A DNA stretch of 38,702 nucleotides from Jannaschia seohaensis (GCF_900116765.1 NZ_UETC01000024.1:1-38702), one strand, 5' to 3'. Counted from the stretch's first letter, positions 25,266 through 35,484 are shown. Notes: generated by a model not told the origin, from the letters alone. Translations and numbers: made by a program.

Positions 25266-26360
25266 GTGAGCGACCACGGCCGATGGATGGGCGCCGCGCT
25301 GGCCCTGGCCGCGCGGGGCCTGGGCCGCGTCTGGCCGAACCCGGCGGTGGGCTGCATCATCGTAGCCGGGGGCCGTATGGTGGGACGCGGGCGCACCGCC
25401 GATGGCGGACGGCCCCATGCCGAGACGGTCGCGCTCGCGCAAGCGGGCGAGGCCGCGCGGGGGGCCACGGCCTATGTCACGCTGGAACCCTGCGCCCATC
25501 ACGGGGTTACCCCGCCCTGTGCCGAATCGCTGATCGCCGCGGGTGTCGCCCGGGTTGTCATAGCGCAGCGGGACCCCGACCCGCGGGTCGATGGAGGCGG
25601 CGTGGCGCGGCTGCGCGCCGCGGGGACCGAGGTGATCGAAGGCGTCCGGGAGGCGGAGGCCCGCGGCCTCCAGGCGGGCTTCCTCAGCCGCATCCAACGC
25701 GGGCGGCCGCTGCTGACGCTCAAACTCGCCACCACGCTCGACGGCCGGATCGCCACCGCCTCGGGCGAGAGCCAGTGGATCACCGGGCCCTTCGCCCGCG
25801 CCCATGTCCACGGGCAACGGGCCTGCCATGACGCGGTGATGGTCGGCGCCGGGACCGCGCGCGCCGACGATCCGCAATTGACGGTGCGGGGCCAGGGCGA
25901 CGTGCCGCAACCCGTGCGCATCGTTCTCTCCCGCCGTCTGGACGTGCCACAGGATAGCGCCTTGACCCGCTCCACGGCGATCGCCCCGGTCTGGATGCTG
26001 CATGGCCCACACGCCGCCCCCGCACGCCGCGCCGCGCTGGAAGCGACGGGCGTCATCTGCCAGCCCGTTCCGTCCTTGGGCGGCGGCCTGGACCTCGCCG
26101 CGGCGCTCGGCCTGCTGGCGGAGCGCGGCCTCTCCCGCGTCTATTGCGAAGGCGGGGGCACGCTCGCCGCGGCCCTTCTGCAAGCCGGACTGGTCGATCG
26201 GCTGGACTGCTACACCGCCGGGGCCGCCATCGGCGCGGAAGGCATCCCCGCCCTGGGCGCGATGGGCCTCTCGGCCCTCGCCGACGCCCCGCGTCTTACG
26301 CTGAAGGAGATGCGCCGCCTCGGCCCCGACGTGCTGACCCGCTGGGCATCCGACCACTAA
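25266..26360 (+). CDS. ribD: Bifunctional riboflavin biosynthesis deaminase/reductase RibD
   Basis: Carries out the deamination and ribityl-reduction steps of riboflavin synthesis; 364 residues. The deaminase domain has its zinc and proton-shuttle residues at H51, E53, C76 and C85 (GGRPHAET and EPCAHHGVTPPC). The reductase domain begins near 150 (TLKLATTLDGRIAT, SGESQWITG) and contains HDAVMVGAGTARADDPQLTV and RVYCEGGGTLAAALL. I chose GTG at 25266, since the family starts just before RWMGAALALA; an internal ATG at 25287 is an alternative. The other rib genes are not in the window. Confidence 0.95.
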   Translation: MSDHGRWMGAALALAARGLGRVWPNPAVGCIIVAGGRMVGRGRTADGGRPHAETVALAQAGEAARGATAYVTLEPCAHHGVTPPCAESLIAAGVARVVIAQRDPDPRVDGGGVARLRAAGTEVIEGVREAEARGLQAGFLSRIQRGRPLLTLKLATTLDGRIATASGESQWITGPFARAHVHGQRACHDAVMVGAGTARADDPQLTVRGQGDVPQPVRIVLSRRLDVPQDSALTRSTAIAPVWMLHGPHAAPARRAALEATGVICQPVPSLGGGLDLAAALGLLAERGLSRVYCEGGGTLAAALLQAGLVDRLDCYTAGAAIGAEGIPALGAMGLSALADAPRLTLKEMRRLGPDVLTRWASDH

Positions 26361-26380
26361 CCTTTCAGCAACAAAGGTTA
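26358..26380 (+). terminator. Hairpin at the ribD stop, possible terminator
   Basis: TAACCTTT (26358-26365) and AAAGGTTA (26373-26380) form an 8-pair stem with a 7-base loop. The TAA stop of ribD lies at the base of the stem. No run of T follows, so termination is possible but not certain. Intergenic repeat copy 2 lies just beyond. Confidence 0.45.
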
Positions 26381-26387
26381 ACCGCCC

Positions 26388-26450
26388 CTTCTTCTGGCCG
26401 GAAATACTCCGGGGGGATCGGCCATGGGCCGATGGGGGGCAGAGCCCCCC
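26388..26450 (-). repeat. Intergenic repeat copy 2, between convergent ribD and metK
   Basis: Core CTTCTTCTGGCCGGAAATAC plus TCCGGGGGG (26388-26416), the reverse of copy 1. Two perfect hairpins follow: ATCGGCC/GGCCGAT (26417-26433) and GGGGGGC/GCCCCCC (26434-26450). The element fills most of the gap between the convergent ribD and metK and may serve as a two-way terminator. Confidence 0.85.
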
Positions 26451-26469
26451 TCCCCGCCCGCGGCCAGGC

Positions 26470-27654
26470 TCAGACCGCGGCCTTGAGCGCCTCCGCCAGA
26501 TCCGTCTTCTCCCAGGAGAAACCGCCATCGGCGTCGGGCGCCCGGCCGAAATGGCCATAAGCCGCCGTGCGCTGGTAGATCGGGCGGTTCAGCTGGAGGT
26601 GCCGGCGGATGCCGCGCGGGGTCAGGTCCATGACCTGGCTCACCGCGCGCTCGATCTCGGCCTCGTCGACCTCGCCGGTGCCGTGGGTGTCGACATAGAT
26701 CGAGAGCGGCTTGGCCACCCCGATCGCATAGCTCAGCTGCAAGGTCGCGCGGCTGGCAAGGCCCGCGGCGACGATGTTCTTGGCGAGGTAGCGCGCCGCA
26801 TAGGCCGCTGAGCGGTCGACCTTGGTCGGATCCTTGCCCGAAAAGGCCCCGCCCCCATGCGGCGCGGCGCCGCCATAGGTGTCGACGATGATCTTGCGGC
26901 CGGTCAGCCCCGCATCGCCATCCGGCCCGCCGATGACGAATTTTCCGGTGGGGTTGACCCACCATTCGGTCGCCTCCGTCAGCCAGCCCTCGGGCAAGGT
27001 CTCGCGGATATAGGGCTCGACGACGGAGCGCACATCGTCGGAGGTCATGTCCTCGTCGAGATGCTGGGTCGAGAGCACGACGGACGACACGCCGACCGGA
27101 CGCCCGTTCTCGTAACGCACCGTCAGCTGCGACTTGGCGTCGGGGCCGAGGCTGGGCTCGGTGCCGTTCTTGCGCACTTCGGCCAGGCGACGGAGGATCG
27201 CGTGAGCGTAGAGGATCGGTGCCGGCATCAGCTCCGGCGTCTCGTCACAGGCATAGCCGAACATGATGCCCTGGTCGCCCGCGCCCTCGTCTCTGTTCTC
27301 CGCGGCAGTCACGCCTTGGGCGATATGGGCCGACTGCTCATGGAGCAGGTTCGTCACCTCGCAGGTCGCGTGGTGGAACTTGTCCTGCTCATAGCCGATA
27401 TCCTTGATGCAATCGCGGGCGATCTGCTCGATCCGCTCCATCTGATGGGCGAGGTTCGACTGGTCGGCGAGGCCGATCTCGCCACCAATGACGACGCGAT
27501 TGGTCGTGGCGAAGGTCTCGCAAGCGACCCGGGCCTCCGGCTCTTCGGCGAGAAGGGCATCGAGCACGGCGTCGGAGATCCGGTCGCAGACTTTGTCCGG
27601 ATGCCCCTCCGACACGGATTCGGAGGTGAAGGAATGGGTCTTGCGAACGGTCAT
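26470..27654 (-). CDS. metK: S-adenosylmethionine synthetase
   Basis: Makes SAM from methionine and ATP; 394 residues, close to the family norm. Signatures are [20 protein letters not shown] at the N-terminus, the ATP motif [16 protein letters not shown], and the phosphate-binding [16 protein letters not shown], followed by [15 protein letters not shown]. The ATG at 27654 immediately follows a SAM/SAH riboswitch, so translation is probably shut down when SAM is abundant. It is the last gene of the minus-strand phoH-to-metK series. Confidence 0.98.
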   Translation of the reverse strand: MTVRKTHSFTSESVSEGHPDKVCDRISDAVLDALLAEEPEARVACETFATTNRVVIGGEIGLADQSNLAHQMERIEQIARDCIKDIGYEQDKFHHATCEVTNLLHEQSAHIAQGVTAAENRDEGAGDQGIMFGYACDETPELMPAPILYAHAILRRLAEVRKNGTEPSLGPDAKSQLTVRYENGRPVGVSSVVLSTQHLDEDMTSDDVRSVVEPYIRETLPEGWLTEATEWWVNPTGKFVIGGPDGDAGLTGRKIIVDTYGGAAPHGGGAFSGKDPTKVDRSAAYAARYLAKNIVAAGLASRATLQLSYAIGVAKPLSIYVDTHGTGEVDEAEIERAVSQVMDLTPRGIRRHLQLNRPIYQRTAAYGHFGRAPDADGGFSWEKTDLAEALKAAV

Positions 27655-27707
27655 GGGATGCTCCGGTAAAAGATGCGGACGCTCCGTCAGGAAGCCGTTG
27701 GAGCGCG
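27655..27707 (-). promoter_or_regulatory. SAM/SAH riboswitch upstream of metK
   Basis: On the minus strand the leader has stem strands GCGCTCC (27700-27706) and GGAGCGT (27679-27685) enclosing the loop AACGGCTTCCTGAC. An A/U-rich linker (CATCTTTTAC) leads to CCGGAGCATCCC directly before the ATG. The loop GCTTC can pair with GGAGC, forming the pseudoknot of this class and hiding the GGAG ribosome-binding site. Both the sequence and its position match the known SAM/SAH riboswitch of Rhodobacterales metK genes. Regulation would be at translation initiation. Confidence 0.95.
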
Positions 27708-27718
27708 GTCGGCCTTCC

Positions 27719-29200
27719 CTATGCGCGAACGTTCCCGGCGTCCACCGCTCTTGCGCGCTTGCGGATCGCCAGCGTCGCCAGCACCGTCAGGATCAGCGCC
27801 AAAGCCGGCCAATCGCCGATCCGGACATAGGGCGTCGGGGCCGCCGCCGGCGGCAGCAGGGCGTCCAGATGCCCCACCTCGTTCAGACCCAGCGTCGCGA
27901 TCAGCCCGCCACGGGCGTCGATCACCGCCGAGATGCCGGTATTGGCGGCGCGCAGCACGGGCAGGCCGCTCTCGGCCGCGCGGAGGCGGGCCAGGGCGAG
28001 ATGCTGGCGCGGCCCCGCCCCCTGACCGAACCAGGCGTCGTTGGTGAGGTGGAGGATGGCCCGGGGCCGGTCAGCGGCGCGGATGTCCTGCGGAAAGATC
28101 GCCTCGTAGCAGATCAACGGCAGAACGGGACCGAGACCGGGAATCTCGATGAGATCCGGACCCGGCCCGGGCGCATAGCGCCCGGCCAGCTGCGCCGCCA
28201 GGGGACCGATGCCCAGCGCCTCGGCGACCTGCGGCAGCGGGAGGTACTCGCCGAACGGCACGAGGCGATGCTTGTCGTAGACATGGGCGATCTCGCCTTC
28301 GGACCCGGTCAGCAGCACGGCGGCATTGCGCGGCGCCCCGTCGTCGTCATAGCGCTGCGCGCCGATCAGGACCGGCCCGTCCGCCGCGTTGGACAGGATC
28401 GGGCGGATGTCCTCGGAATAGCTCAACAGCTGCGGCAGAGAGGTCTCGGGCCAGACGGTCAGCGCCACCGGCGCGACCTTGGGGGCGGCCGTCGCCTCCA
28501 GCCCGCGGCGGAAGAAGATACCGATGAAATCCGGATCCCACTTCTGAGCCTGCGGCGCGTTGGGCTGGACGAGGCGGATCACCGGCGCATCCGGCGCGGC
28601 CTCGGCGGTGGGCGGCCCGATCGTCGCCAAGGCGAAGGGCGCCGAGAGCAGCGCCACACCGAAGGCGGAGAGGGCGGGCCGCCAGGTGGCGATCAGGCCG
28701 ATCCCCAGCAGCAGACACAGGCCCAACCCATGCGCGCCGAGGATCCCCGCCGAGGGGAGCGCGGGCGAGGCGATCAGCACATGGCCGGGCATCGCCCAGG
28801 GAAAGCCCGTCAGCACATAGGCGCGGGCGAGTTCCGCCGCGCCGAGCGCCGCCGCGACCCCGAGAGCGCCGCCGAGCCGCGCCCCCACGGCCCCGGCCAT
28901 GGCCCAGAACAGGCCAAGCCCGAGAGAGATCGCGCCCAGAGCGATCGGTGCGAGCCAGCCCGTCGCGGCGGCATCGACGAAGAACGGCTCGACGATCCAG
29001 TGCAGGGCCACCGCGAAATGCGCCGCGCCGAAGATCCAGCCCGCAAGCCCCGGCACGCGCGCCCGGGCGATCAGCACAAGGCCCAGCCCATACCCCGCCA
29101 GCGCCACGGGCCACAGGCCCCAGGGCGCCTGGCCCAAGGCCGCAGCCGCGCCCGCCAGCGCCCAGAGGAGGGGCCCGGTCAGCCAGCGCGGAAGGATCAT
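27719..29200 (-). CDS. lnt: Apolipoprotein N-acyltransferase
   Basis: Inner-membrane enzyme that adds the third acyl chain to lipoproteins; 493 residues. The N-terminal 200 residues contain several membrane helices ([40 protein letters not shown]). The carbon-nitrogen hydrolase domain follows. The catalytic Glu is in VWPETSLPQ, the Lys in [14 protein letters not shown], and the Cys, near residue 364, in LICYEAIFP. The last helix lies near the C-terminus ([14 protein letters not shown]). The ATG at 29200 is one base from the corC-like stop, and metK follows after the riboswitch. Confidence 0.95.
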   Translation of the reverse strand: MILPRWLTGPLLWALAGAAAALGQAPWGLWPVALAGYGLGLVLIARARVPGLAGWIFGAAHFAVALHWIVEPFFVDAAATGWLAPIALGAISLGLGLFWAMAGAVGARLGGALGVAAALGAAELARAYVLTGFPWAMPGHVLIASPALPSAGILGAHGLGLCLLLGIGLIATWRPALSAFGVALLSAPFALATIGPPTAEAAPDAPVIRLVQPNAPQAQKWDPDFIGIFFRRGLEATAAPKVAPVALTVWPETSLPQLLSYSEDIRPILSNAADGPVLIGAQRYDDDGAPRNAAVLLTGSEGEIAHVYDKHRLVPFGEYLPLPQVAEALGIGPLAAQLAGRYAPGPGPDLIEIPGLGPVLPLICYEAIFPQDIRAADRPRAILHLTNDAWFGQGAGPRQHLALARLRAAESGLPVLRAANTGISAVIDARGGLIATLGLNEVGHLDALLPPAAAPTPYVRIGDWPALALILTVLATLAIRKRARAVDAGNVRA

Positions 29201-29201
29201 G

Positions 29202-30101
29202 TCAGGCCGCGCGCGGCATTCGCAGGCGCAACCGCTTGATGCGGCGGGGATCGGCGTCGACGACTTCGATCTCCATGCCCGAGGGGTGGGGGATGACCTC
29301 GCCCCGCTCCGGCACGCGGCCGGCCAGCATGAAGACCAGCCCGCCCAGCGTGTCGATCTCTTCCTGGTCCTCGTCCTCGGCCAGGGCGAAGCCGATCTCG
29401 TCCTCGAACTCGTCGAGCGGCGTGCGGGCGAGCGCGAGGTAGCAGCCGGACTTTTCCTGCCGCCAGAGGCGTCCCTCGTCCTGGTCGTGCTCGTCCTCGA
29501 TTTCGCCGATGACCTGCTCGATCAGGTCTTCCAGCGTCACGAGCCCGTCGACCCCGCCATATTCGTCGATCACCAGCGCCATATGGATACGCTGGGTCTG
29601 CATCTTGGTCAGCAGCACGGCGACCGGCATGGAGGGCGGCGCATAGATCAGCGGCCGGATCAGCGGACGGATGTCGAACGGCTTTTCCCGGTCGCCGTTG
29701 AAGCCATGGTTCAGCGCGAGGTCTTTCAGGTGGATCATCCCCACCGGCTCGTCCAGCGTGGTCTCGAAGACCGGCAGCCGTGTCATCCCCGAGGAGCGAA
29801 ACGTGGCGACCAGATCGTGCAGGTCGATATCGGCTGGAACGGCGACGACCTCGGCCCGGGGGATCAGCACGTCGTCGAGCCGCTTGTCCTGGAGCCCCAG
29901 AAGGCCGGGGTGATGCGCCTTGGCGCCGTTGTCGGTATGGTCTTTCGTCATGGCCGCCTGCTCCGTTGGAGCGAATCCGCCAAAAAGTCGCGCCATGAAC
30001 CCGGCCCGCGCCGGTCTGCCGCTGAGAGGGGTCTCTTCGGCTGTATGGCCTTCAGTGGGCCGCGCGCTTTGCGCGGCGTTAGACGATCCGTCTTCGGTCA
30101 T
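29202..30101 (-). CDS. CorC/TlyC-type protein with paired CBS domains and transporter-associated domain
   Basis: A 299-residue cytoplasmic protein. After a variable N-terminus come LDDVLIPRAEVVAVPADIDL, two CBS domains (FRSSGMTRLPVFE and MALVIDEYGGVDGLVTLEDL), and the C-terminal CorC_HlyC domain ending in GGLVFMLAGRVPERGE. It lacks the membrane DUF21 domain of larger relatives, so it is the short CorC type, linked to magnesium/cobalt efflux in enterobacteria. The start is uncertain. ATG at 30101 is chosen; a GTG at 30146 would add 15 residues, and neither has an ideal ribosome-binding site. It lies between ybeY and lnt, as in many proteobacteria. Confidence 0.9.
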   Translation of the reverse strand: MTEDGSSNAAQSARPTEGHTAEETPLSGRPARAGFMARLFGGFAPTEQAAMTKDHTDNGAKAHHPGLLGLQDKRLDDVLIPRAEVVAVPADIDLHDLVATFRSSGMTRLPVFETTLDEPVGMIHLKDLALNHGFNGDREKPFDIRPLIRPLIYAPPSMPVAVLLTKMQTQRIHMALVIDEYGGVDGLVTLEDLIEQVIGEIEDEHDQDEGRLWRQEKSGCYLALARTPLDEFEDEIGFALAEDEDQEEIDTLGGLVFMLAGRVPERGEVIPHPSGMEIEVVDADPRRIKRLRLRMPRAA

Positions 30102-30154
30102 CGGACCCGGAGGGCTCCCGTTAGGTGACGGGCATCGGGCCCGCACCGTTCAAT

Positions 30155-30652
30155 TTAGGGACCGGCATACGGATCGGGAAGACCCAAACCCGCGAGAATG
30201 CGGGTTTCCGCCGCTTCCATCAGCGCGGCATCCGCATCGGTCTCGTGATCGTAGCCCAAAAGATGCAGTGTGGCGTGGACCAGAAGATGGGTCACATGGG
30301 CGTCGAAGGGCTTTCCCTGCTCCTCCGCCTCGCGGAGACAGGTCTCCCAGGCGATGGCGATATCGCCCAGTTCCGGCTCGGAGCCCGGTGGCGTTGGATG
30401 GGCGCCCGGGGTCTCGGCCCCGCGCTCCTCCGAGGGCCAGGAGAGCACGTTGGTCGGCTGCTCCTTGCCTCGGAATTCGCCGTTGAGCGCGGCGATCCGC
30501 GTATCGTCGCAGCCCATGACGACGACCTCGCGGGGCCCACTCACCCCGCAATCGGCCAAGGCGGCGGGGATGGCCACGCCGCAGAGCCGCTCCAGCGCGT
30601 CCCAGCGCGGATCCTCGACCACGACATCGATTTCGGGTTCGGACTCGGTCAT
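30155..30652 (-). CDS. ybeY: Endoribonuclease YbeY (rRNA maturation factor)
   Basis: Metal-dependent RNase of 165 residues involved in 16S rRNA maturation and ribosome quality control. The zinc motif is H126, H130 and H136 in HLLVHATLHLLGYDHE. The family segment EFRGKEQPTNVLSWP precedes it, then ELGDIAIAWETC. The ATG at 30652 overlaps the stop of the RraB-like gene (ATGA), which supports this start over the longer open frame. It is followed by the corC-like gene after about 50 bases. Confidence 0.97.
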   Translation of the reverse strand: MTESEPEIDVVVEDPRWDALERLCGVAIPAALADCGVSGPREVVVMGCDDTRIAALNGEFRGKEQPTNVLSWPSEERGAETPGAHPTPPGSEPELGDIAIAWETCLREAEEQGKPFDAHVTHLLVHATLHLLGYDHETDADAALMEAAETRILAGLGLPDPYAGP

Positions 30653-30978
30653 GCGCCCATGAAGCCCCAGCCGGCGGGGACGAAACCGAAGCGGAGCGCC
30701 GCCTCGGAGCATGTCCGCTCTTCCACGAGGATCCGCTCCAGGGTCAGGTCCACCACCGGGGTCTGCACCTCGATCGCCTCCTCCTCGTCATCCTCTGCGG
30801 GGAAGTGCTCGACGTCGTAGCCGCGATCCTCCAGCCAGCCCATGAATTCGGTGGCGTCGGCCTCGGGTCCGGCGTTGAAATGCAGGTCGATCATGGCGCG
30901 GGCGGGCAGCTTGGCCTGCCCCTCGATCTCCGCCCATTGCGCGCGGCTCGCGGCCTCTTGCGCTGCGGTGTCGATCAT
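30649..30978 (-). CDS. RraB-like small protein (putative RNase E regulator fold)
   Basis: A 109-residue acidic protein. The pattern AMIDLHFNAGPEADATEFMG then WLEDRGYDVEHF, an acidic linker, VVDLTLERILVEERTCSEAA and the ending GFVPAGWGF resembles the RraB domain. In E. coli RraB binds and inhibits RNase E. The similarity is by eye, so the function is tentative. Its start overlaps the phoH stop (ATGA) and its stop overlaps the ybeY start (ATGA), so it is wedged into a tightly coupled cluster of RNA-processing genes. That fits a role in RNA decay. Confidence 0.65.
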   Translation of the reverse strand: MIDTAAQEAASRAQWAEIEGQAKLPARAMIDLHFNAGPEADATEFMGWLEDRGYDVEHFPAEDDEEEAIEVQTPVVDLTLERILVEERTCSEAALRFGFVPAGWGFMGA

Positions 30979-31991
30979 TCCCGGGCGTCCCGGACGGCAC
31001 GGGCCGCTTCGCGCCGCGTATCGTCGGCCTCATAGGCGGTGATGATTTTTGCAACCAACGGATGCCGGACCACGTCCGCGGCGGTGAAGTAGTTGAAGCT
31101 GATCCCGTCCACCCCTTTCAGAATCGACTCGGCATCCCGCAGACCCGAATACACCCCGCGCGGCAAGTCCACCTGGGACCGGTCCCCGGTAATCGCCATG
31201 CGCGACCCTTGCCCCAGCCGGGTGAGGAACATCTTCATCTGCATCGTCGTCGCGTTCTGCGCCTCGTCCAGAATGACGAAGGCGTTGTTGAGCGTCCGGC
31301 CGCGCATGAAGGCCAGCGGCGCGATTTCCACCTGCCTTTCCTCGCGCAGCTTGATCAGCTGCTTGCCAGGCAGGAAGTCGTTCAGCGCGTCGTAGAGCGG
31401 CTGCATATAGGGGTCGATCTTGTCGTCCTGCGTGCCGGGCAGAAATCCGAGCTTCTCGCCCGCCTCGACGGCGGGTCGGGTCAGGATGATGCGGTCGACC
31501 TCGCCCTGGAGGAATTTCGACACCGCCACGGCGACGGCGATATAGGTCTTGCCGGTGCCGGCTGGGCCGATCCCAAAGGTCAATTCATGGTCGAGCAGCG
31601 CCTGGGTATAGGCCTTCTGGGCCTCGGTCCGCGGCTCCATGGTCTTCTTGCGGGTTCGAATCTCCAGCGCGGGGGCCGGGAACATCTCTCCCTGGTCGCC
31701 GTCGCGGGGCTCGGATTCGCCCTCCCTCAGACGGATCAGCCCGTCGATCACACCCATGGTCACGTCCTTGCCCGCCTCCAGGCGGGCATAGAGGCCGTTG
31801 AGCACGCGCTCGGCCTCGGGGGCGGCGTCGCCATGGACGAACAGCGCGTTGCCGCGATGCACGATCTGCACACCGAGCAACTGCTCGATCTGGGCAAGAT
31901 GGGCGCCCCCCGGACCGACGAGGTCGATCATCAGGCGGTTGTCGGGAAACTCCAGCTGGAGGGCGATAGCGTCGGAAAGGGGTGCGGCCAA
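30975..31991 (-). CDS. phoH: PhoH family ATPase
   Basis: Predicted cytoplasmic nucleotidase of the PhoH family, 338 residues. The N-terminal KH-like part has LEFPDNRLMIDLVGPGGAHL. The Walker A motif is GPAGTGKTYIAVAV and Walker B is AFVILDEAQNATTMQMKMFL, followed by MAITGDRSQVDLP. The start is a judgement. The TTG at 31991 has AGGAG six bases upstream and sits just before the conserved region. An ATG at 32090 would add 33 residues but lies close to the upstream terminator. It is first in the phoH, RraB-like, ybeY, corC-like, lnt, metK series. PhoH and YbeY are often neighbours and are thought to act together in RNA metabolism. Confidence 0.92.
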   Translation of the reverse strand: MAAPLSDAIALQLEFPDNRLMIDLVGPGGAHLAQIEQLLGVQIVHRGNALFVHGDAAPEAERVLNGLYARLEAGKDVTMGVIDGLIRLREGESEPRDGDQGEMFPAPALEIRTRKKTMEPRTEAQKAYTQALLDHELTFGIGPAGTGKTYIAVAVAVSKFLQGEVDRIILTRPAVEAGEKLGFLPGTQDDKIDPYMQPLYDALNDFLPGKQLIKLREERQVEIAPLAFMRGRTLNNAFVILDEAQNATTMQMKMFLTRLGQGSRMAITGDRSQVDLPRGVYSGLRDAESILKGVDGISFNYFTAADVVRHPLVAKIITAYEADDTRREAARAVRDARE

Positions 31992-32105
31992 AGAGGGCTC
32001 CTGTGACGGGTCGCGCGTCAGGGTGACCCAGGGGGCGGGGCGGCGCAAGACGCCTGAAACAGGATATGGGGCCTGTCGCAGGAATTTCATCCATCCGCAC
32101 AAAAT

Positions 32106-32133
32106 GGGGGCCGCGACGGTCGTCGCGGCCCCC
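32106..32133 (-). terminator. Intrinsic terminator of the small lipoprotein gene
   Basis: GGGGGCCGCGAC and its exact complement form a 12-pair stem with a 4-base loop. On the minus strand it is followed by ATTTTGTG. It lies 22 bases after the lipoprotein stop and ends that transcription unit, so phoH should have its own promoter between here and 31991. Confidence 0.82.
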
Positions 32134-32155
32134 TGCCCCTCACCCGGTCGGAGGA

Positions 32156-32464
32156 TCAGATCGGATCGTTGACGTCCTGGCCGGCGCGGAACGGCCCGGT
32201 CACGTATTCCGGCGGCGCATCGCCGCGGTTGCAAACGGGCAGCCCGGTGCGCGGATCGTAGCGGGTGGACAGATAGCCCTCGACCCCGTCATCGATCAGC
32301 CAGTGCTGGCAACCGCGCGGATCGACCCAGACGCCCGGCGACAGCTCCTGCAGGGAGGAGCGGCCGATGACCTGACGGTCGCGGATCTTGTCGGTGGCGG
32401 TGTTCGCCGTCTGGCACCCGGCCAGCACGGCCAGGGCGACGCCCGAAAGGATGATCTTGCGCAT
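32156..32464 (-). CDS. Small lipoprotein with a WVDP-x-GC-x-HW motif
   Basis: A 102-residue protein. The N-terminus MRKIILSGVALAVLAGC is a lipoprotein signal with lipobox LAGC and lipidated C17. The conserved block begins WVDPRGCQHWLIDDGVEGYL and ends GLPVC (residues about 46-78), with two cysteines (C52, C78) that may form a disulfide. The same block appears in the gene just upstream, so the two are paralogues. The 3-base gap implies one transcript, ending at the hairpin 32106-32133. No function is known to me; the lipid anchor places it in the cell envelope. Confidence 0.82.
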   Translation of the reverse strand: MRKIILSGVALAVLAGCQTANTATDKIRDRQVIGRSSLQELSPGVWVDPRGCQHWLIDDGVEGYLSTRYDPRTGLPVCNRGDAPPEYVTGPFRAGQDVNDPI

Positions 32465-32467
32465 CGG

Positions 32468-32824
32468 TCAGTCTCCCGGGTTCATCATCATCATGCCACG
32501 GCAGACCGGGCGGCCATTGGGCATCAGGTGCGGTGTCATGAAGCCCTCGGCGCCATCATCCATCACCCAATGCTCGCAGCCATCGGGATCGACCCAGATC
32601 GTCGGGGTGTAGCGCTCGGCGAGGATGGTGCGCTCGGTGCCGCCGGCCATGGTGCGGCCGCGGGTCCAGACGCCGTTGCCCTGGGCGTCACGGGTAAACG
32701 TGTAAACATTGCCGGAAGAATCCCGGCCGACATCGCCGATCGTCTGCGCCGCGGCCGGCAGGGCGGCGCCAAGCGCCGCCACGAGCGCCGCGGCCCGGAT
32801 CGTCCTGTGATAGATACGAGACAC
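32468..32824 (-). CDS. Exported paralogue with a WVDP-x-GC-x-HW motif
   Basis: A 118-residue protein with a Sec signal peptide (VSRIYHRTIRAAALVAALGA, cleaved near AAAQT at 25-27). The middle, VGRDSSGNVYTFTRDAQGNG, looks like a short beta repeat. The C-terminal block WVDPDGCEHWVMDDGAEGFM ending RPVC matches the downstream lipoprotein, with cysteines C83 and C108 in equivalent places. It ends with four methionines in a row (GMMMMNPGD). The GTG at 32824 is chosen because GGGGGGA lies upstream and the signal peptide begins there. It is probably periplasmic. Confidence 0.8.
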   Translation of the reverse strand: MSRIYHRTIRAAALVAALGAALPAAAQTIGDVGRDSSGNVYTFTRDAQGNGVWTRGRTMAGGTERTILAERYTPTIWVDPDGCEHWVMDDGAEGFMTPHLMPNGRPVCRGMMMMNPGD

Positions 32825-33156
32825 GGGGGTCCCCCCTGAATTGAGCCCGGCACCGCCCCGACGGGGGGGAGCGCACGGCGCGAAGGGCCTGAAACAGATG
32901 GCACCGCGAGCAGGCCCCGACAGGCCCGCGGCACCCCGCCTCAAACAGGCGAAACGGTCTGCGTGGACGCGGGACGGGGCAGCTGGCGCAGCGCGCGGTC
33001 GGACCCGTCTGTCGCGACGTCTCCCCCCGGGCGCGGAGGCTGGCAGACCCGTCCGCATCCCAATCGCATGGATGGTGGCAAGAGTATGCGCGCGATGCGG
33101 CCCCTTTGGGAAGCCCCTCTATCACCTTGAGCTTTCTAGAGAAACACTGCCTCCGG
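32825..33156. other. Intergenic stretch upstream of the two exported paralogues
   Basis: No frame on either strand has both a start signal and a recognisable product. The stretch should carry the promoter of the minus-strand paralogue pair, most likely near 32830-32900. The far end adjoins a hairpin after miaB. Confidence 0.4.
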
Positions 33157-33178
33157 AGGGGGGCTTACCGTCCCCCCT
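33157..33178 (-). terminator. GC-rich hairpin downstream of miaB
   Basis: AGGGGGG (33157-33163) pairs with CCCCCCT (33172-33178) around an 8-base loop. It begins 11 bases beyond the miaB stop on the minus strand. No T run follows, so termination strength is uncertain. Confidence 0.45.
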
Positions 33179-33188
33179 GCCGAAACGA

Positions 33189-34532
<1,344 letters not shown>

Positions 34533-34617
34533 CGGAGCGCTCCCTCGGGGGTCGCGGCGGTCTAGCCCAGGCCGCGCCGTTGCGAAAGAGCGCGGGGCGC
34601 GGCAAGGTCGCCCGATC

Positions 34618-35484
34618 ATGGAGTTCGCATCCCTCGAAGACCTGACGGCACGGGCCGACACCCTGGGCACGGGCCCGGTTCTGGCGCTGCTGTGCGAAGA
34701 CGGCGTCGAGCTGGCAAGCAGCCTGGAGCACCATCTGGCGCTCGGCTTCGCCGCCATCGTGCTGGCGCTGGCGCCCGGCGTGCCCCTGCCCGCCCCCCTC
34801 CCCGACCGCGTCCATCCCCTGCGCCTGGACCGCCGGCCGGACGATCTGGCCCCCGTCGTCGTCAACGCGCTGCTGGCGGGCCGCCCGGCGGGCGCCTGGA
34901 CCGGCTGGTGCTACAATGCCGAATTCCTCCACACGCCCTTTTGCGAGACCCGACCCGTGGGCGCGGCGCTGGCCTTCTGCGCCGAAGAGCGGCGGGACCA
35001 CTTGATCGCCGTGCTGGCCGATCTCTATCCGGCCGACCTCACCGCCCATCCCGGCGGCGTCGACCGGGAGAGCGCAATGCTGGACGCACGCGGCTATTAC
35101 GCGCTGGGCCGCTGGGATCCGGCGCTTCGCGCCGAAAAGCCCCGGCAGGTCGACATTCATGGCGGGCTGCGCTGGCGCTTCGAGGAGCACGTGCCCTGGA
35201 CCCGCCGCCGGATCGACCGCGTGGCGCTGATGCGGGCGCGGCCTGGGCTGCGCTTGCTGCCGGATCACCGGGTCTCGGTCGAGGAGATGAACACGATCCA
35301 GTGCGAATGGCACCATTCGATGACCGCCTGCATCACCTCGTTCCGCGCGGCCAAGGCGCTCGCGACCAATCCCGGATCGCGGGCGGCCATTCGGGGGTTT
35401 CGCTGGGACGGATCGGTGCCCTTCACCGGGGGCGCGCAGCAATTGATGGAGCTTGGCTTGATGGAACCCGGTCAGTGGTTCTGA
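34618..35484 (+). CDS. Conserved protein of unknown function, glycosyltransferase-like
   Basis: A 288-residue protein I recognise as a conserved hypothetical of Rhodobacteraceae, sometimes labelled glycosyltransferase family 2. It starts [20 protein letters not shown], with [20 protein letters not shown]. Cysteine-containing blocks are [17 protein letters not shown] and the later [33 protein letters not shown] [13 protein letters not shown] is also present, and it ends [12 protein letters not shown]. No canonical DxD site is certain, so glycosyl transfer is unproven. The ATG at 34618 lies 85 bases from the divergent miaB start; a strong ribosome-binding site is not obvious. Confidence 0.72.
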   Translation: MEFASLEDLTARADTLGTGPVLALLCEDGVELASSLEHHLALGFAAIVLALAPGVPLPAPLPDRVHPLRLDRRPDDLAPVVVNALLAGRPAGAWTGWCYNAEFLHTPFCETRPVGAALAFCAEERRDHLIAVLADLYPADLTAHPGGVDRESAMLDARGYYALGRWDPALRAEKPRQVDIHGGLRWRFEEHVPWTRRRIDRVALMRARPGLRLLPDHRVSVEEMNTIQCEWHHSMTACITSFRAAKALATNPGSRAAIRGFRWDGSVPFTGGAQQLMELGLMEPGQWF

